Assembly (NCBI RefSeq): GCF_029525555.1
Contig: NZ_JAPDHZ010000008.1
Coordinates: 62,001-126,000, forward strand
DNA length: 64,000 nt
Direction: 5' to 3'
Origin: Cohnella ginsengisoli
GTDB taxonomy: Bacteria; Bacillota; Bacilli; Paenibacillales; Paenibacillaceae
Made by a program: the position numbers and the translations under genes. Every line of letters starts with the position of its first letter. Within the stretch, counting starts at the first letter, position 1. Below the pieces are notes generated by a model that made no database searches, was not told the origin of the DNA, and saw nothing but the letters and a program-made list of their open reading frames with translations. Positions 52,641 through 61,406 of this stretch are shown here, piece after piece.

Positions 52641-53278
52641 TCGTAACGGATACGGGCGGCTGGGGCCCCTGGATTAACGGCGGAGGCTGGCTGAAAATCG
52701 GCGGGACGCCGGTCGACTTTTTGTATCGCGACATCGGCCGCGTATCGAAAGTCATCGAGCAATGCCTTGCGGGAAATATCACGATCGACTATCAGCCGGG
52801 GCATCCGCACGGATTCGTCAATTCGATCTACATGGCCGAGATCGCGCTGTGCCAAGCGTTGTGGGATCCTGGCGGCGCGATCGGCAGGCTGAAAAGCAAA
52901 ACGGACCCTTATCCTCCCGTTTTCCAAAGAGCGGTCATTCAAAAGTTTTTCTGGGAGGCGGGATTTTCCCTCGAAAACGGCTATAAGGGGATTTATAAGG
53001 CGGATATGGCTTACGTCGCCGGCTGCTGCTTCCGTTCCTCAGCTTGTCTCCATCAGGTGCTGTTCGCGATAAACGAAGCCTTCTTGATGAACGAAAAGGA
53101 AGCCGCGGCGATCGCCGATACATTGCCCGATGCGCCAAGCGGGTACGCATTCCGAATCAACGATATTTTCGCAAGGATCGGCGTCGATCCGGACGAGACG
53201 AAGAAGGCGCTCGAACTGCTGCGGGAGCTCCTCGACGAAACCGAGCAGCTGATCAAAGCTAAGGCCTTTCTTAAATAA
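52616..53278 (+). pseudogene. 5'-truncated nucleotidyltransferase
   Basis: About 220 C-terminal codons of a nucleotidyltransferase remain (DLVTDTGGWGPWINGGGWLKI, RDIGRVSKVIEQCLAG, YQPGHPHGFVNSIYMAEIALC, FFWEAGFSLENGYKG). The N-terminal GSxARG...DxD active-site segment expected in the family is absent and replaced by sequence that is sulfatase on the opposite strand. A start within 52529-52616 could still give a protein, but it would lack the catalytic motif. The downstream terminator is intact. Confidence 0.75.
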
Positions 53279-53299
53279 AACGAACGACGAACAGCGAAA

Positions 53300-53337
53300 A
53301 GGGACGAAGCAGAGCGAATCTGCCGCGTCCCTCTTTT
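53300..53337 (+). terminator. Bidirectional terminator
   Basis: AGGGACG pairs with CGTCCCT with a partly paired loop, followed by CTTTTC. It separates the nucleotidyltransferase remnant from the convergent GH3 gene. Confidence 0.7.
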
Positions 53338-53370
53338 CACGCCTATCTCCTCTAGTTCGCCTGTGCGCCG

Positions 53371-56292
53371 TTAGAAAAACCGAAACCGGCTGATCGCCGC
53401 GCCGCCGCTGACGACCAGATAAATCCGCTGCCTGCCGGCAATCCCCGTCACGCCGCAGGAGAAGCTGCGCCATTCCTGCGCGCCGCCGGGCGGCAGCACG
53501 CATCGGCCGGCGAGCGGCCCGTCCTGGCGCTGCAGCCTCACTTCGACGGCGGCTGCCTCCACGCATGCCGCCCGCACCTCGAACGCGACGACGCCGTCGC
53601 CGAATTCGGCGTCCTCGAACGCGATCCAGCCCGCGCCGCCTGCCGCGACCGCCGCGCTGCCGCCTTCCCGGCATTCGCCGACGATGACGCCTGCATAGTC
53701 GTCGTAGTTCACGGCACGCGTCGGCCGCCTCAGATCGCGGGGCGGGATCGTCTCTCCCTCCACCGCGAGCGTGCCCGTAAGCCTCAGATCCGCTGACGAC
53801 GCGCCGATCAGGATCGCGTAGTCGCCGCTTTCTACGCAGAACCGGTCCCGCGTGACGTCCCAGACGGCGAGCGCGGACAACGGCAGGACGAACCGCACCG
53901 CCTTCGTCTCGCCCGCCGCCAGCGCGATCCGCTCGAACGCCTGCAGCTGCAGGCGCGGACGCTTGACTCTCGACTTGCCGGCTTGAACGTACAGCTGAAC
54001 GACTTCTTCGCCCGCCCGCGCGCCCGCGTTGGTCACGCGGCACTCGACGACGGCCTGCGCCTTCGCCTCCGCTGCGGTCGCGTCCGCAGCCGAGATCCGC
54101 AGATCGTCGTAGCGGAAGTCCGTATACGACAGTCCGTAGCCGAACGGATACAGCGGCTTGCCCTCGAAGTATTGGTACGTTCGCCCGCCCCGGATGACGT
54201 CGTAATCCATGAAGTCGGGCAGCTGATCGACGCCCGCATACCACGTCATGTTCAGCCGGCCGGCCGGATTGACGTCGCCGAACAGGACGTCCGCGACCGC
54301 GCGGCCCAGCTCTTGCCCGGCATGCGAGGTGTACAAGATCGCCGGAACGTTGGCATCCGCCCAGTTCAGCGCGAACGGATAGCTGCCCACGACGACGACG
54401 ATCGTATTCGGATTGGCCGCGAACACTTCGCGGATCAAGGCTTCCTGCGACGCGGCCAGCGCGATGTCGGGCCGGTCGATCGTTTCCTTGCCGTTGATGA
54501 GCGGATGATTGCCGACGAAGACGATGGCCGCGTCGGCGCCGCGCGCGGCTTCGGCTGCCGCCTGCGCGCCGTCCGTCACGATGTCCAGACGGAACCTGTC
54601 CGACTCGGACGCCTGCAAGCCGGCAGCGTCCGCGCTGTCCGTCGCGCCGGTCACGTTAATCTCGTTGGCCGTCTCCTCGGCCTCCCCGTCGCCGACAAGC
54701 AGTTCGCCGGACGGCCCCACCGTGACGGGCGTCCCGTTCCAGGTGGCGAAGGCGCACGGTCCGCCGTCTCCGGCCGGACGGACGTTGAACGTCTCCTTCG
54801 TGAACCACTCCCAGATCTGCGTCGCCGAAGCCTGCACCGTCTTGTCGTCGGTCGTCAGATAACGGCCATTGCGCTCCGCGATGAACGTATGGCTGCCCCA
54901 GCCCCAGTCCGTCGTCTCGAAAATATCGGCGTCCGCAGCATCCTCCGCGTCGGCGGCCAAGGCCGCCCGTTCGTCCGCGCCCGCGCGGACAAAGCGGCCG
55001 GTACGTTCCGACTGCAGCTTCACCCGGTTCGAGCCGGAGACGAACGATGCCCGCCCGCCGGCCCCAGCTTCCTCCAGCTTTTCCCGGATGCCTTGCAGCG
55101 GCGTGACCGCGTAAGGCAGCGTACCGCTGTACCAGTCCCGGTAGACGGTGTCGCCGAGCGGGCCGATGACGGCGACCTTGCCAAGCTTGTTCGCTGCCAG
55201 CGGCAGCAGTTCGCCTTCGTTTTTGAGCAGCACGACGGCCTTCCCGGCGGCTTCGCGGGAGAGCTCGGCATGTTCGGGACGCAGGATGGCCGATTCGTCG
55301 ATCGCCGCGTAAGGATTTCGCTCGGGCGGGTCGAATTCGCCGAGGCGAAAGCGTACGCGGAACGTATTGCGCAGCGCGACGTCCAGATCGTTTTCCGCGA
55401 TCAGGCCCTCCGACAGCGCGTCGCGAAGCGCCTGCTTCGACAGCTCGGCGTCGTCCGTGATGCTGTCGATGCCGCCTTCGCGAATGGAGCGGGCGACGGC
55501 CTCCTTGTACGTTTCCACGTAATGATGCTCCCGCACCGTGCCCGTCACGTCGAAGGCGTCGCTCACGACGAAGCCGTCCATGCCCCATTCCTGCTTCACG
55601 ATGCGGTCGACGTCCGGGTTGAGATTCGCCGGCACGCCGTTAACCGCATTGTACGAGGTCATCATCGACTGGGCGCCGCCTTCCTTGAAGGCAATCTCGA
55701 ACGGCTTCAGGTAATATTCGCGCATATTGCGCGGGTCGATGCTGACCGAGGCGTCGCCGCGGCCGACTTCGTTGTTGTTGCCGATAAAATGCTTCAGCGA
55801 GGCGACAGCTTTCAAATAGCGGGGATCGTCGCCTTGAATGCCCTGGATCAGCGCGGACGACAATTTGCCGACCAGGACGGGGTCCTCGCCATACGCTTCC
55901 TCCGTGCGTCCCCAGCGCGGATCCCGCTCCATGTCGACGGTCGGCGCCCACAGCGTGAGGCCGTTCACGGCCGGATTCCGCTTGTAGAAGCCCCTGGCCT
56001 CGTCGCCGATCGCGCTCCCGACCCGCTTCAATAGCTCCGCGTCCCACGTACAAGCGAGGCCGATCGGCTGCGGGTAGCTCGTCGCTTCGCCGAGCCAGGC
56101 GACGCCGTGCGCCGCCTCGGTGCCGTGCTTGTACGGCGCGACCCCGAGCCTCGGGACCGCCGCCTGATATTGCATCATCAGCTCGACCTTTTCCTCCGGC
56201 GTAAAGCGGGACACGAGATCGCTCACGCGGTCTTCGAGCGGCAGATCGGGGTTTTGGTACGGATATTGGCTGTTTCGGTTATGCGGGTCCAT
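53371..56292 (-). CDS. Glycoside hydrolase family 3 beta-glucosidase/xylosidase with inserted and C-terminal accessory domains
   Basis: This 973-residue enzyme removes beta-linked glucose or xylose residues. GH3 features are DPRWGRTEEAYGEDP, the KHFIGNN block, nucleophile Asp in GFVVSDAFDVTG, then the GH3_C domain (NPAGRLNMTWY) and fibronectin-III-like domain. Between the catalytic and GH3_C parts lies an insertion of about 130 residues resembling a fascin/beta-trefoil module (VKLQSERTGRFVRAGAD, HTFIAERNGRYLTTDD). The last roughly 120 residues look like a CBM6-type module. There is no signal peptide, so it acts on imported oligosaccharides. ATG 56292 has GGAAGG about 10 nt upstream. It is divergent from an AraC regulator, with a cre-like site between. 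Confidence 0.88.
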   Translation of the reverse strand: MDPHNRNSQYPYQNPDLPLEDRVSDLVSRFTPEEKVELMMQYQAAVPRLGVAPYKHGTEAAHGVAWLGEATSYPQPIGLACTWDAELLKRVGSAIGDEARGFYKRNPAVNGLTLWAPTVDMERDPRWGRTEEAYGEDPVLVGKLSSALIQGIQGDDPRYLKAVASLKHFIGNNNEVGRGDASVSIDPRNMREYYLKPFEIAFKEGGAQSMMTSYNAVNGVPANLNPDVDRIVKQEWGMDGFVVSDAFDVTGTVREHHYVETYKEAVARSIREGGIDSITDDAELSKQALRDALSEGLIAENDLDVALRNTFRVRFRLGEFDPPERNPYAAIDESAILRPEHAELSREAAGKAVVLLKNEGELLPLAANKLGKVAVIGPLGDTVYRDWYSGTLPYAVTPLQGIREKLEEAGAGGRASFVSGSNRVKLQSERTGRFVRAGADERAALAADAEDAADADIFETTDWGWGSHTFIAERNGRYLTTDDKTVQASATQIWEWFTKETFNVRPAGDGGPCAFATWNGTPVTVGPSGELLVGDGEAEETANEINVTGATDSADAAGLQASESDRFRLDIVTDGAQAAAEAARGADAAIVFVGNHPLINGKETIDRPDIALAASQEALIREVFAANPNTIVVVVGSYPFALNWADANVPAILYTSHAGQELGRAVADVLFGDVNPAGRLNMTWYAGVDQLPDFMDYDVIRGGRTYQYFEGKPLYPFGYGLSYTDFRYDDLRISAADATAAEAKAQAVVECRVTNAGARAGEEVVQLYVQAGKSRVKRPRLQLQAFERIALAAGETKAVRFVLPLSALAVWDVTRDRFCVESGDYAILIGASSADLRLTGTLAVEGETIPPRDLRRPTRAVNYDDYAGVIVGECREGGSAAVAAGGAGWIAFEDAEFGDGVVAFEVRAACVEAAAVEVRLQRQDGPLAGRCVLPPGGAQEWRSFSCGVTGIAGRQRIYLVVSGGAAISRFRFF

Positions 56293-56317
56293 CGTTTCCC
56301 ATCCTTCCGTCCTCTTC

Positions 56318-56330
56318 TCAAGCGCTTTCA
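56318..56330 (-). promoter_or_regulatory. Candidate cre (CcpA) site upstream of the GH3 gene
   Basis: On the minus strand TGAAAGCGCTTGA matches the catabolite-responsive element consensus core TGNAANCGNTNNCA apart from its last position. It lies 26 bp from the GH3 start and in the divergent gap. Confidence 0.55.
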
Positions 56331-56415
56331 ATTACCGTATCATGAACAGCACGGACAATCATCCGACAAATGTTATGTCAAATAGCACGAATGTAGAGTG
56401 AAAAGAGGGGGCGCC

Positions 56416-57298
56416 GTGCAGGAGCGTTTTCACCTGGAAAGCTTGTACACCGCCGTGCGCATCACGGACTTCCACTATGTGACGGCGGAGGCGGGCTGGT
56501 CGTATCCGGATCACAAGCATACGGTGCTGGAATTCCAATACTGCGTATCGGGCGTGCTGCCGCTCCACGTGGACGGCGAGTCCTGTATGCTGCAGCCAGG
56601 GGAAGCGGCCGTCATTTTGCCCGGATTGTATCACCGGACCGAGCCGTTGCCGGGCGACTGCGAATATTTCGTCTTTCATTTCCACCTGGAATCGGACCGC
56701 GTGAACGCCGCGTTCCTGCTGCTGGACCGGCCGCATCTGAGACCGGGCTTCGGCGTGGACCCGGACCGGCACATCCCGAATTGGATCGACCGCTTCCTGG
56801 CCGAATATGGCGATTCGCTGCCAGGCAAGCGGGCCGCGCGTTCGGTCGCCGGCGCAGAAGACGCTAGACAGGCGCTGTTCTATCTCCGTCTGCAAGCGCG
56901 GCTGCTCGAATTCATCGGCATCCTCGGGGGAGACGATCGTGCGGGAGGCCGAGCGCCGGCCGGCGCGCCATGTGCAGCCCGCCCAATCCAACCTGGCCCG
57001 CGAGGCCGCCTATCGGATGGAATCGCAGTTCCCCGCGCCGCTTCGGATCGGCGAGCTCGCCGACCGGCTGGGCGTTCACCGTTCCTATCTTTGCGACTGC
57101 TTCAAAAAGGTGTACGGCATGCCGCCGCAGGCTTATATTCGTTCGCTGCACATCCGCCAGGCGAAGGCGCTGCTGCAGGATACCGCGCTGTCAGTGGAGC
57201 AGATCGCGGAGCGGCTTCACTTCTCCTCGAGCGCTCACTTCTGCCGAGCGTTCCGGCAGGCGACGGGGACGACGCCGGCGCGGTATCGGAGATCTTGA
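56416..57298 (+). CDS. AraC-family transcriptional regulator (one frameshift)
   Basis: This regulator is 293 residues after correction. An N-terminal cupin-like domain (HKHTVLEFQYCVSGVLPLHVDG, LQPGEAAVILPGLYHR) precedes a double helix-turn-helix (IGELADRLGVHRSYLCDCFKKVYG, VEQIAERLHFSSSAHFCRAFRQ). A run of five G (56926-56930) breaks the frame. Four restore FIGILGETIVREAERRPA. The GTG at 56416 has AGAGGGGG just upstream. It is divergent from the GH3 glycosidase and is probably its oligosaccharide-responsive activator. Confidence 0.88.
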
Positions 57299-57389
57299 AC
57301 GGCCATTTATAAATTGACGATGTTTATCTCGCATGTTTTTTTACAATAATGCCCATTTTCCGGGTTTTCCATTTAAGGGGTGCATGAAA

Positions 57390-58188
57390 ATGAGGTTACC
57401 TGTACACGAACGGTTCATTGAACAGGCCATTGCTTACGCAAGCGGGGATCGGCGAGTGATCGGCCTCCTTGCGGGCGGTTCCTTGAGGCACGGAACGATG
57501 GACGAATACAGTGACCTGGATTTAATAATCGTCTACGATGGCGCTTATCGAGATGAGATCATGGAACAGCGGCTTCGGATCGCGGAAGGGCTCGGCCGCT
57601 TGCTTGCGGGCTTCACCGGCGAGCATGTCGGGGAACCCCGTTTGCTCATTTGTTTATACGGCCCGTCGCCTCTTCATGTCGATCTCAAGTTTATTCAATC
57701 GGAGGAGCTTAAGACTCGAGTCGAGGATCCGCTTATTCTTTGGGAGAGGGGATCCGAGATGGCGACGATACTCAGCCAGACCAACCCCGGCCTTAATTCC
57801 CATGATCCGCAATGGATCGAAGACCGCTTCTGGGTATGGGTGCATTACGGCGCGACTAAATTAGGGAGAGGCGAATGGTTCGAACTTATCGATCACCTCA
57901 CCTTTATCCGGAATGCCGTGTTGGGGCCGATGGTCCTCATTCGCAACGGCCATGCCCCGCGAGGAGTTCGCAAGCTCGAGACGTACGCTGTTAATGAACT
58001 CGAACAACTAAAGGGAACGATACCTTCGCACAGCTTCGAAAGCTGCTACAACGCGCTAAAAAAACACGATCGAAATGTACCAACGGTTACGCACAGTTTC
58101 AACGATCGCACCTAAAACCGAGGCCGAACGCGTCTCCGTGGCATATCTCGATCAAATCGGCAGAAGCCGCGGCCATGCGGCTCAATAG
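57390..58188 (+). CDS. Nucleotidyltransferase-fold protein (one frameshift)
   Basis: This protein of 265 residues after correction has the MNT/aminoglycoside-nucleotidyltransferase active-site pattern GGSLRHGTMDEYSDLDLIIVYD (cited in part), which supplies the GS...DxD metal ligands. A helical C-terminal half follows (WFELIDHLTFIRNAVLGPMV). A run of seven A (58058-58064) breaks the frame. Six give NTIEMYQRLRTVSTIAPK and the stop at 58186. ATG 57390 has AAGGGG 9 nt upstream. Base composition looks more AT-rich than its neighbours, consistent with transfer. The substrate is unknown, and resistance to an aminoglycoside is possible but not shown. Confidence 0.78.
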
Positions 58189-58267
58189 CTGCAGGATATC
58201 CGCCATGCAGCGCAAGCGAGGGCCGTCCCGTCAACGATGCTGCTTTGCGGGACGCCCCCTTTCCGAG

Positions 58268-58717
58268 TTATACGACTTTGCCTTCGCTCAACGCCTGCAC
58301 CGCCTTTTCGATGCGCCGGCGGCGCGTCTCCTCGGTCTTCGCGCCTTCGACCGAGAGCGTGATCCGGCTCTTGTTGCTATTCGAGAGCCCTTCGAAAAAG
58401 GCCCGCGCCTCCGGCGCGCCGGCAAGCGCCGCGGCTAAATCCCCGGGCACCTGGACTTCGCGCGGTTCCGTGTCCAGCCGGAGCGACACTTCGACCTCGT
58501 CCCCCGCGGCGACGCCCGCCCCGGCGCGATGCTCCGCGCTGAGCGGCAGCATGTACCTGCCGCCCATCGACGCTACCGTGCTTCGATACGTGTAGCTCCC
58601 GATCGTGGCGTAAACCGCCGGTTTTTTGCCCGCGCCCAATTGTTCGACCGCCTCTGCGGGCACCTCGATCCCCGTAGCCGTCTTGCCGTTCAGCTCGACC
58701 TTCGCCTTAAACTCCAT
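58268..58717 (-). CDS. DUF1905 / YdeI-OmpD-associated protein
   Basis: This 149-residue protein has an N-terminal DUF1905 beta-domain (MEFKAKVELNGKTATGIEVP, GSYTYRSTVASMGGRYMLPL) and a C-terminal YdeI/OmpD-associated helical tail (ARAFFEGLSNSNKSRITLSVEGAKTEETRRRRIEKA, cited in part). Cytoplasmic and of unknown function, it is widespread as a single gene. ATG 58717 has GAAGGAG about 12 nt upstream. Confidence 0.83.
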   Translation of the reverse strand: MEFKAKVELNGKTATGIEVPAEAVEQLGAGKKPAVYATIGSYTYRSTVASMGGRYMLPLSAEHRAGAGVAAGDEVEVSLRLDTEPREVQVPGDLAAALAGAPEARAFFEGLSNSNKSRITLSVEGAKTEETRRRRIEKAVQALSEGKVV

Positions 58718-58779
58718 CTTCGTCCCGGCTCCTTCTCAGGTTGATGTCGCGCCATGCAACCGCGCTTTTTACCGTCATT

Positions 58780-59120
58780 TTAACAGCTCGGCACGTTAAT
58801 TATCGTCGACGTCGGCGTCTCGCCCGGCTCCCATGGCCTGCGGAAATAATGCCAGATGCCGCTGTACGAGTTCACGTACTCCCAGCCCATGTCCCGGTAC
58901 AGCTCGATGTACTCGTTCAACTTGCCGTTTTTTTCGAGAGGCCGCCTTGATAGTCGATACCGTATGCGTATCGGACCGTCTCGTCGCGCTCGAATTCGCT
59001 TCTGAACGCGCCTCCCTTCGTCAGGTGCAGTCCCCGGGCCGACATCTCGTTCAGCCAGCGCTCTTCTTTCCCGTAATCCCAGCTCATCCAGGTATGCCAT
59101 CTTTTCTCCGTTCGCGCCAT
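58780..59120 (-). CDS. DUF2812 domain protein (one frameshift)
   Basis: This short DUF2812 protein is about 113 residues after correction: RTEKRWHTWMSWDYGKEERWLNEM, GLHLTKGGAFRSEFERDE and, after the break, LYRDMGWEYVNSYSGIWHYFRRP. The break is a run of seven T (58928-58934) on the plus strand. It starts at ATG 59120, which has a G-rich ribosome site overlapping the end of the padR gene. DUF2812 proteins typically sit next to PadR regulators. Function is unknown. It lacks the transmembrane helices of longer members. Confidence 0.72.
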
Positions 59121-59122
59121 CG

Positions 59123-59461
59123 TTAATCCCCCCCCGTTCAAAGCTTGTCGTCCTGCCGCGAGCAGCTCCGCCAGCCGTTCGACCTCCGCCGCCAGCACTT
59201 CTCGCCCATCCGCCGTGATCGCGTACATCTTGCGCCGGGCGTCCGCGCCTTCCACGCCGGGATGCGGCTCGATAAGTCCCTTGCCCTGCAGCGTATTTAG
59301 CGCGGTATACAGCGTGCCGGCGCCAAGCTTGAGCCTGCCGCCGCTCATTCGCTTCACCTCCTGCATCATGCCGTATCCGTGCGACGGCTCCGCGCACAGC
59401 GTCACCAGAATGTAGTAAAAAAGCCTCCGTTAGGGGGGAGCATTTGCTTCGATTTATCCAA
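59123..59461 (-). CDS. PadR-family transcriptional regulator (frame disrupted at three homopolymers)
   Basis: This winged-helix repressor is about 111 residues after correction: MLPLTEAFYYILVTL, EPSHGYGMMQEVKRMSGGR, LGAGTLYTALNTLQGKGLIEP and RKMYAITADGREVL. Breaks lie in a 6-G run (59433-59438), a 6-A run (59417-59422) and an 8-C run (59128-59135). With one base fewer in each the protein ends just before the DUF2812 ATG. TTG 59461 has GGAGG 7 nt upstream. A TATATCG...CGATATA palindrome upstream suggests autoregulation of the two-gene operon. Confidence 0.8.
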
Positions 59462-59498
59462 GTATGTTCCTCCACCTCGCAGTTATATCGGATGGCAA

Positions 59499-59517
59499 TA
59501 TATCGTATGACGATATA
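59499..59517. promoter_or_regulatory. PadR-type operator
   Basis: TATATCG-TATGA-CGATATA is a perfect 7-bp inverted repeat 37 bp upstream of the padR start, with further CGATAT half-sites nearby (59484, 59532). Confidence 0.55.
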
Positions 59518-59591
59518 ATATAATGCGATATACAGACTGTCAATATAGTCTTGGAGATTGCTGGTTGTTGAAGGCGTTCAGCGAGGCTGAT

Positions 59592-59674
59592 GTGCGGTTT
59601 TTCCCTGTAACTCAGGCTTGGGAGTTCGGATTCGCCTCGGTCGTGCGCTTTTTCCGCGTAACCCGGGCTTTTCC
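59592..59674. repeat. 51-bp tandem repeat, about 1.6 units
   Basis: GTGCGGTTTTTCCCTGTAAC at 59592 recurs as GTGCGCTTTTTCCGCGTAAC at 59643, 51 bp later, and both continue into a CAGGCTT/CGGGCTT core. The surrounding 299-bp gap (59462-59760) otherwise holds the PadR operator. Confidence 0.65.
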
Positions 59675-59760
59675 ACTAAATCATTGAGGGACAAAGGTAG
59701 CATCGGCCAAAATGAATAAACCGCCGGGACTGAATGTCCCGACGGGCTGATTCGTATTGC

Positions 59761-60252
59761 TTATTCGTTAGGCCGCACGTTCGCATCCGGCGCTTTGTCG
59801 GCGACGACGTTCAGCTCGATGCCGTGCTCCAGCAGCGCCTTCAGCGCGCAGAGCACCATGTTGAAGCCGCCCGTCGAATCGAGCGCCTGGGCCACGACCG
59901 CGTCGCCGTCGCCCTGGAAGCCCGAGTTGACGACGCTGACGAAGGTCTCCTTTTCCCCGCGGCTCTTGAAAGTCCACTCCACTTGGGTGAAGCCGCTCGT
60001 CTCGTCGCCCCAACGGATCTGGATCCGCTGGTTCGGCTCGATCGCTTGGACGTCGACCTGCGCCGCAGCGCCGTACATCTCCCACTCCCATAGGACGCGC
60101 GTACCCGCCGTCAACCGGCCGCTGCTCTTGGTGAACCAGAACCGCGTCGTCACCGACGGGTCGACAAACGCTTCGAATACTTCTTCTACCGGCCTGCGCA
60201 CGAGCATTTGCGCTGTCGCCGCCGGCACTTGACTGAGGTTTAGGAAAGTCAC
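59761..60252 (-). CDS. SRPBCC/AHSA1-domain protein
   Basis: This 163-residue START-like protein contains MLVRRPVEEVFEAFVDPSVTTRFWF, AGTRVLWEWEMYG, the IRWGDETSGFTQVEWTF core and the closing DSTGGFNMVLCALKALLEHG helix. It is of the activator-of-Hsp90-like group, with ligand unknown. The GTG at 60252 has GAGGAG upstream. It is separate from the SRPBCC gene at 29107 and not closely similar to it. Confidence 0.86.
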   Translation of the reverse strand: MTFLNLSQVPAATAQMLVRRPVEEVFEAFVDPSVTTRFWFTKSSGRLTAGTRVLWEWEMYGAAAQVDVQAIEPNQRIQIRWGDETSGFTQVEWTFKSRGEKETFVSVVNSGFQGDGDAVVAQALDSTGGFNMVLCALKALLEHGIELNVVADKAPDANVRPNE

Positions 60253-60629
60253 CGACGATCTCTCCTCGTTTTAAAAGAGTCTGGTCTTCTTCCCTAGTTT
60301 AACATGTCTGTGCGCCGCGGGTTTCTTACCGATTGCCGGCTTCGGACATGGCTAGCCGAACGAGCAGACCGTCCTCCGCCAGCCGAACGACCGACGTTCC
60401 GCTCAGGCTTCGAATCTGGATCTCTGCTTCTTGAGGTGGCGGAAGTCGGATCGGCGCGAAGTGGCGCTGACCGGAGCTTCTTCGGGTCGTAGCGGGCAGC
60501 GCTGCGCGAAGTGGCGCTGACGAGTGCTTCTTTTGGGTGATGGCCGGCGGATCGGCGCAAAGCGACGCGCTGATTAGCGCTACATTGAATAGTCTGCGTA
60601 GTCAGACGCTGGCGCCCGGGGGGCCTCGC
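60253..60629. repeat. Intergenic region with a 50-52-bp tandem repeat
   Basis: No gene is seen in this 377-bp gap. GCGCGAAGTGGCGCTGAC occurs at 60454 and 60504, and a diverged copy (GCGCAAAGCGACGCGCTGA) at 60556, giving spacings of 50 and 52 bp. GCTTCTT lies at a fixed distance in the first two units. Confidence 0.65.
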
Positions 60630-61307
60630 TTAGCGAACGCCGAGCTCACGCGCCAGCGCCTCTACTGCGCCGGCGAGCGGACGAAGCGGATGGCCGATCG
60701 TCACGCCGCGCGCGGCTTCCGCTTGTTCCGCTGCATCGACCATCGACAGCTGCGCGACGGAGACCGGCCTTGCCGGTTCGGCGTCCAGAAGCCGGTCCAG
60801 CTCCGCCTGCACGACGTCCTGATACGCCTCCTTTTCCCCGCGCATGATAAGGTCGAACGCCTCCGGCAGCACGACGGTCTCGATCTGCGGCCGATTGCGA
60901 TTCCCGCGCTCGGCATAGTCGTACAGTCGGTTCATCGTCCCTTCCACCGTCGCCGGGTTCGTGAACAACAGCGCTTGGGGACCCGCGCGCCCGCAGATTT
61001 CCTCGAAAAACGGCTCGTCGATCTTGAGAATCGGCAGCTTGACTGCCAGCTGCGTTTCATCGAGCAAAGCGATATAGTTCGTGCATGTGATCAGGATCGC
61101 ATCCGCTCCCGCCTTCGCCATCCATTCCAGTTGACGAACGACATGCGCTCGCGCATGCTCCTCCGTAAACGATTCATCCGCAGCCGTGCGCGCGATCAGA
61201 CCCGGATCCACGTAATGGGCCCATGACAAGCCTGTGGGTACGCGAAGCCCGTTGATGTATGCAATGTTCGATTCATGCGCGTGAAGGCATGCGATTTTCA
61301 GCTTCAT
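60630..61307 (-). CDS. Asp/Glu/hydantoin racemase-family protein
   Basis: This 225-residue protein shows the aspartate/glutamate racemase layout. One active-site Cys lies in ILITCTNYIAL (about residue 75). The second half has SVAQLSMVDAAEQAEAARG where the other Cys would be expected, but I see no Cys there, so racemase activity is doubtful. HYVDPGLIART and LFTNPATVEGTMNRLYDYA are further blocks. ATG 61307 has GGAGG upstream. It stands alone between the repeat region and an ArsR gene. The substrate is unknown. Confidence 0.75.
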   Translation of the reverse strand: MKLKIACLHAHESNIAYINGLRVPTGLSWAHYVDPGLIARTAADESFTEEHARAHVVRQLEWMAKAGADAILITCTNYIALLDETQLAVKLPILKIDEPFFEEICGRAGPQALLFTNPATVEGTMNRLYDYAERGNRNRPQIETVVLPEAFDLIMRGEKEAYQDVVQAELDRLLDAEPARPVSVAQLSMVDAAEQAEAARGVTIGHPLRPLAGAVEALARELGVR

Positions 61308-61406
61308 TCGAAATTTCCTCCGATTCTCGCGAGGCGTTGGCCGGGAAAGAGGCTGCTCCCCCCGAAGATGCGGCTTAGCCGGTCTCGCCTCCTGATACCG
61401 TCGGCA

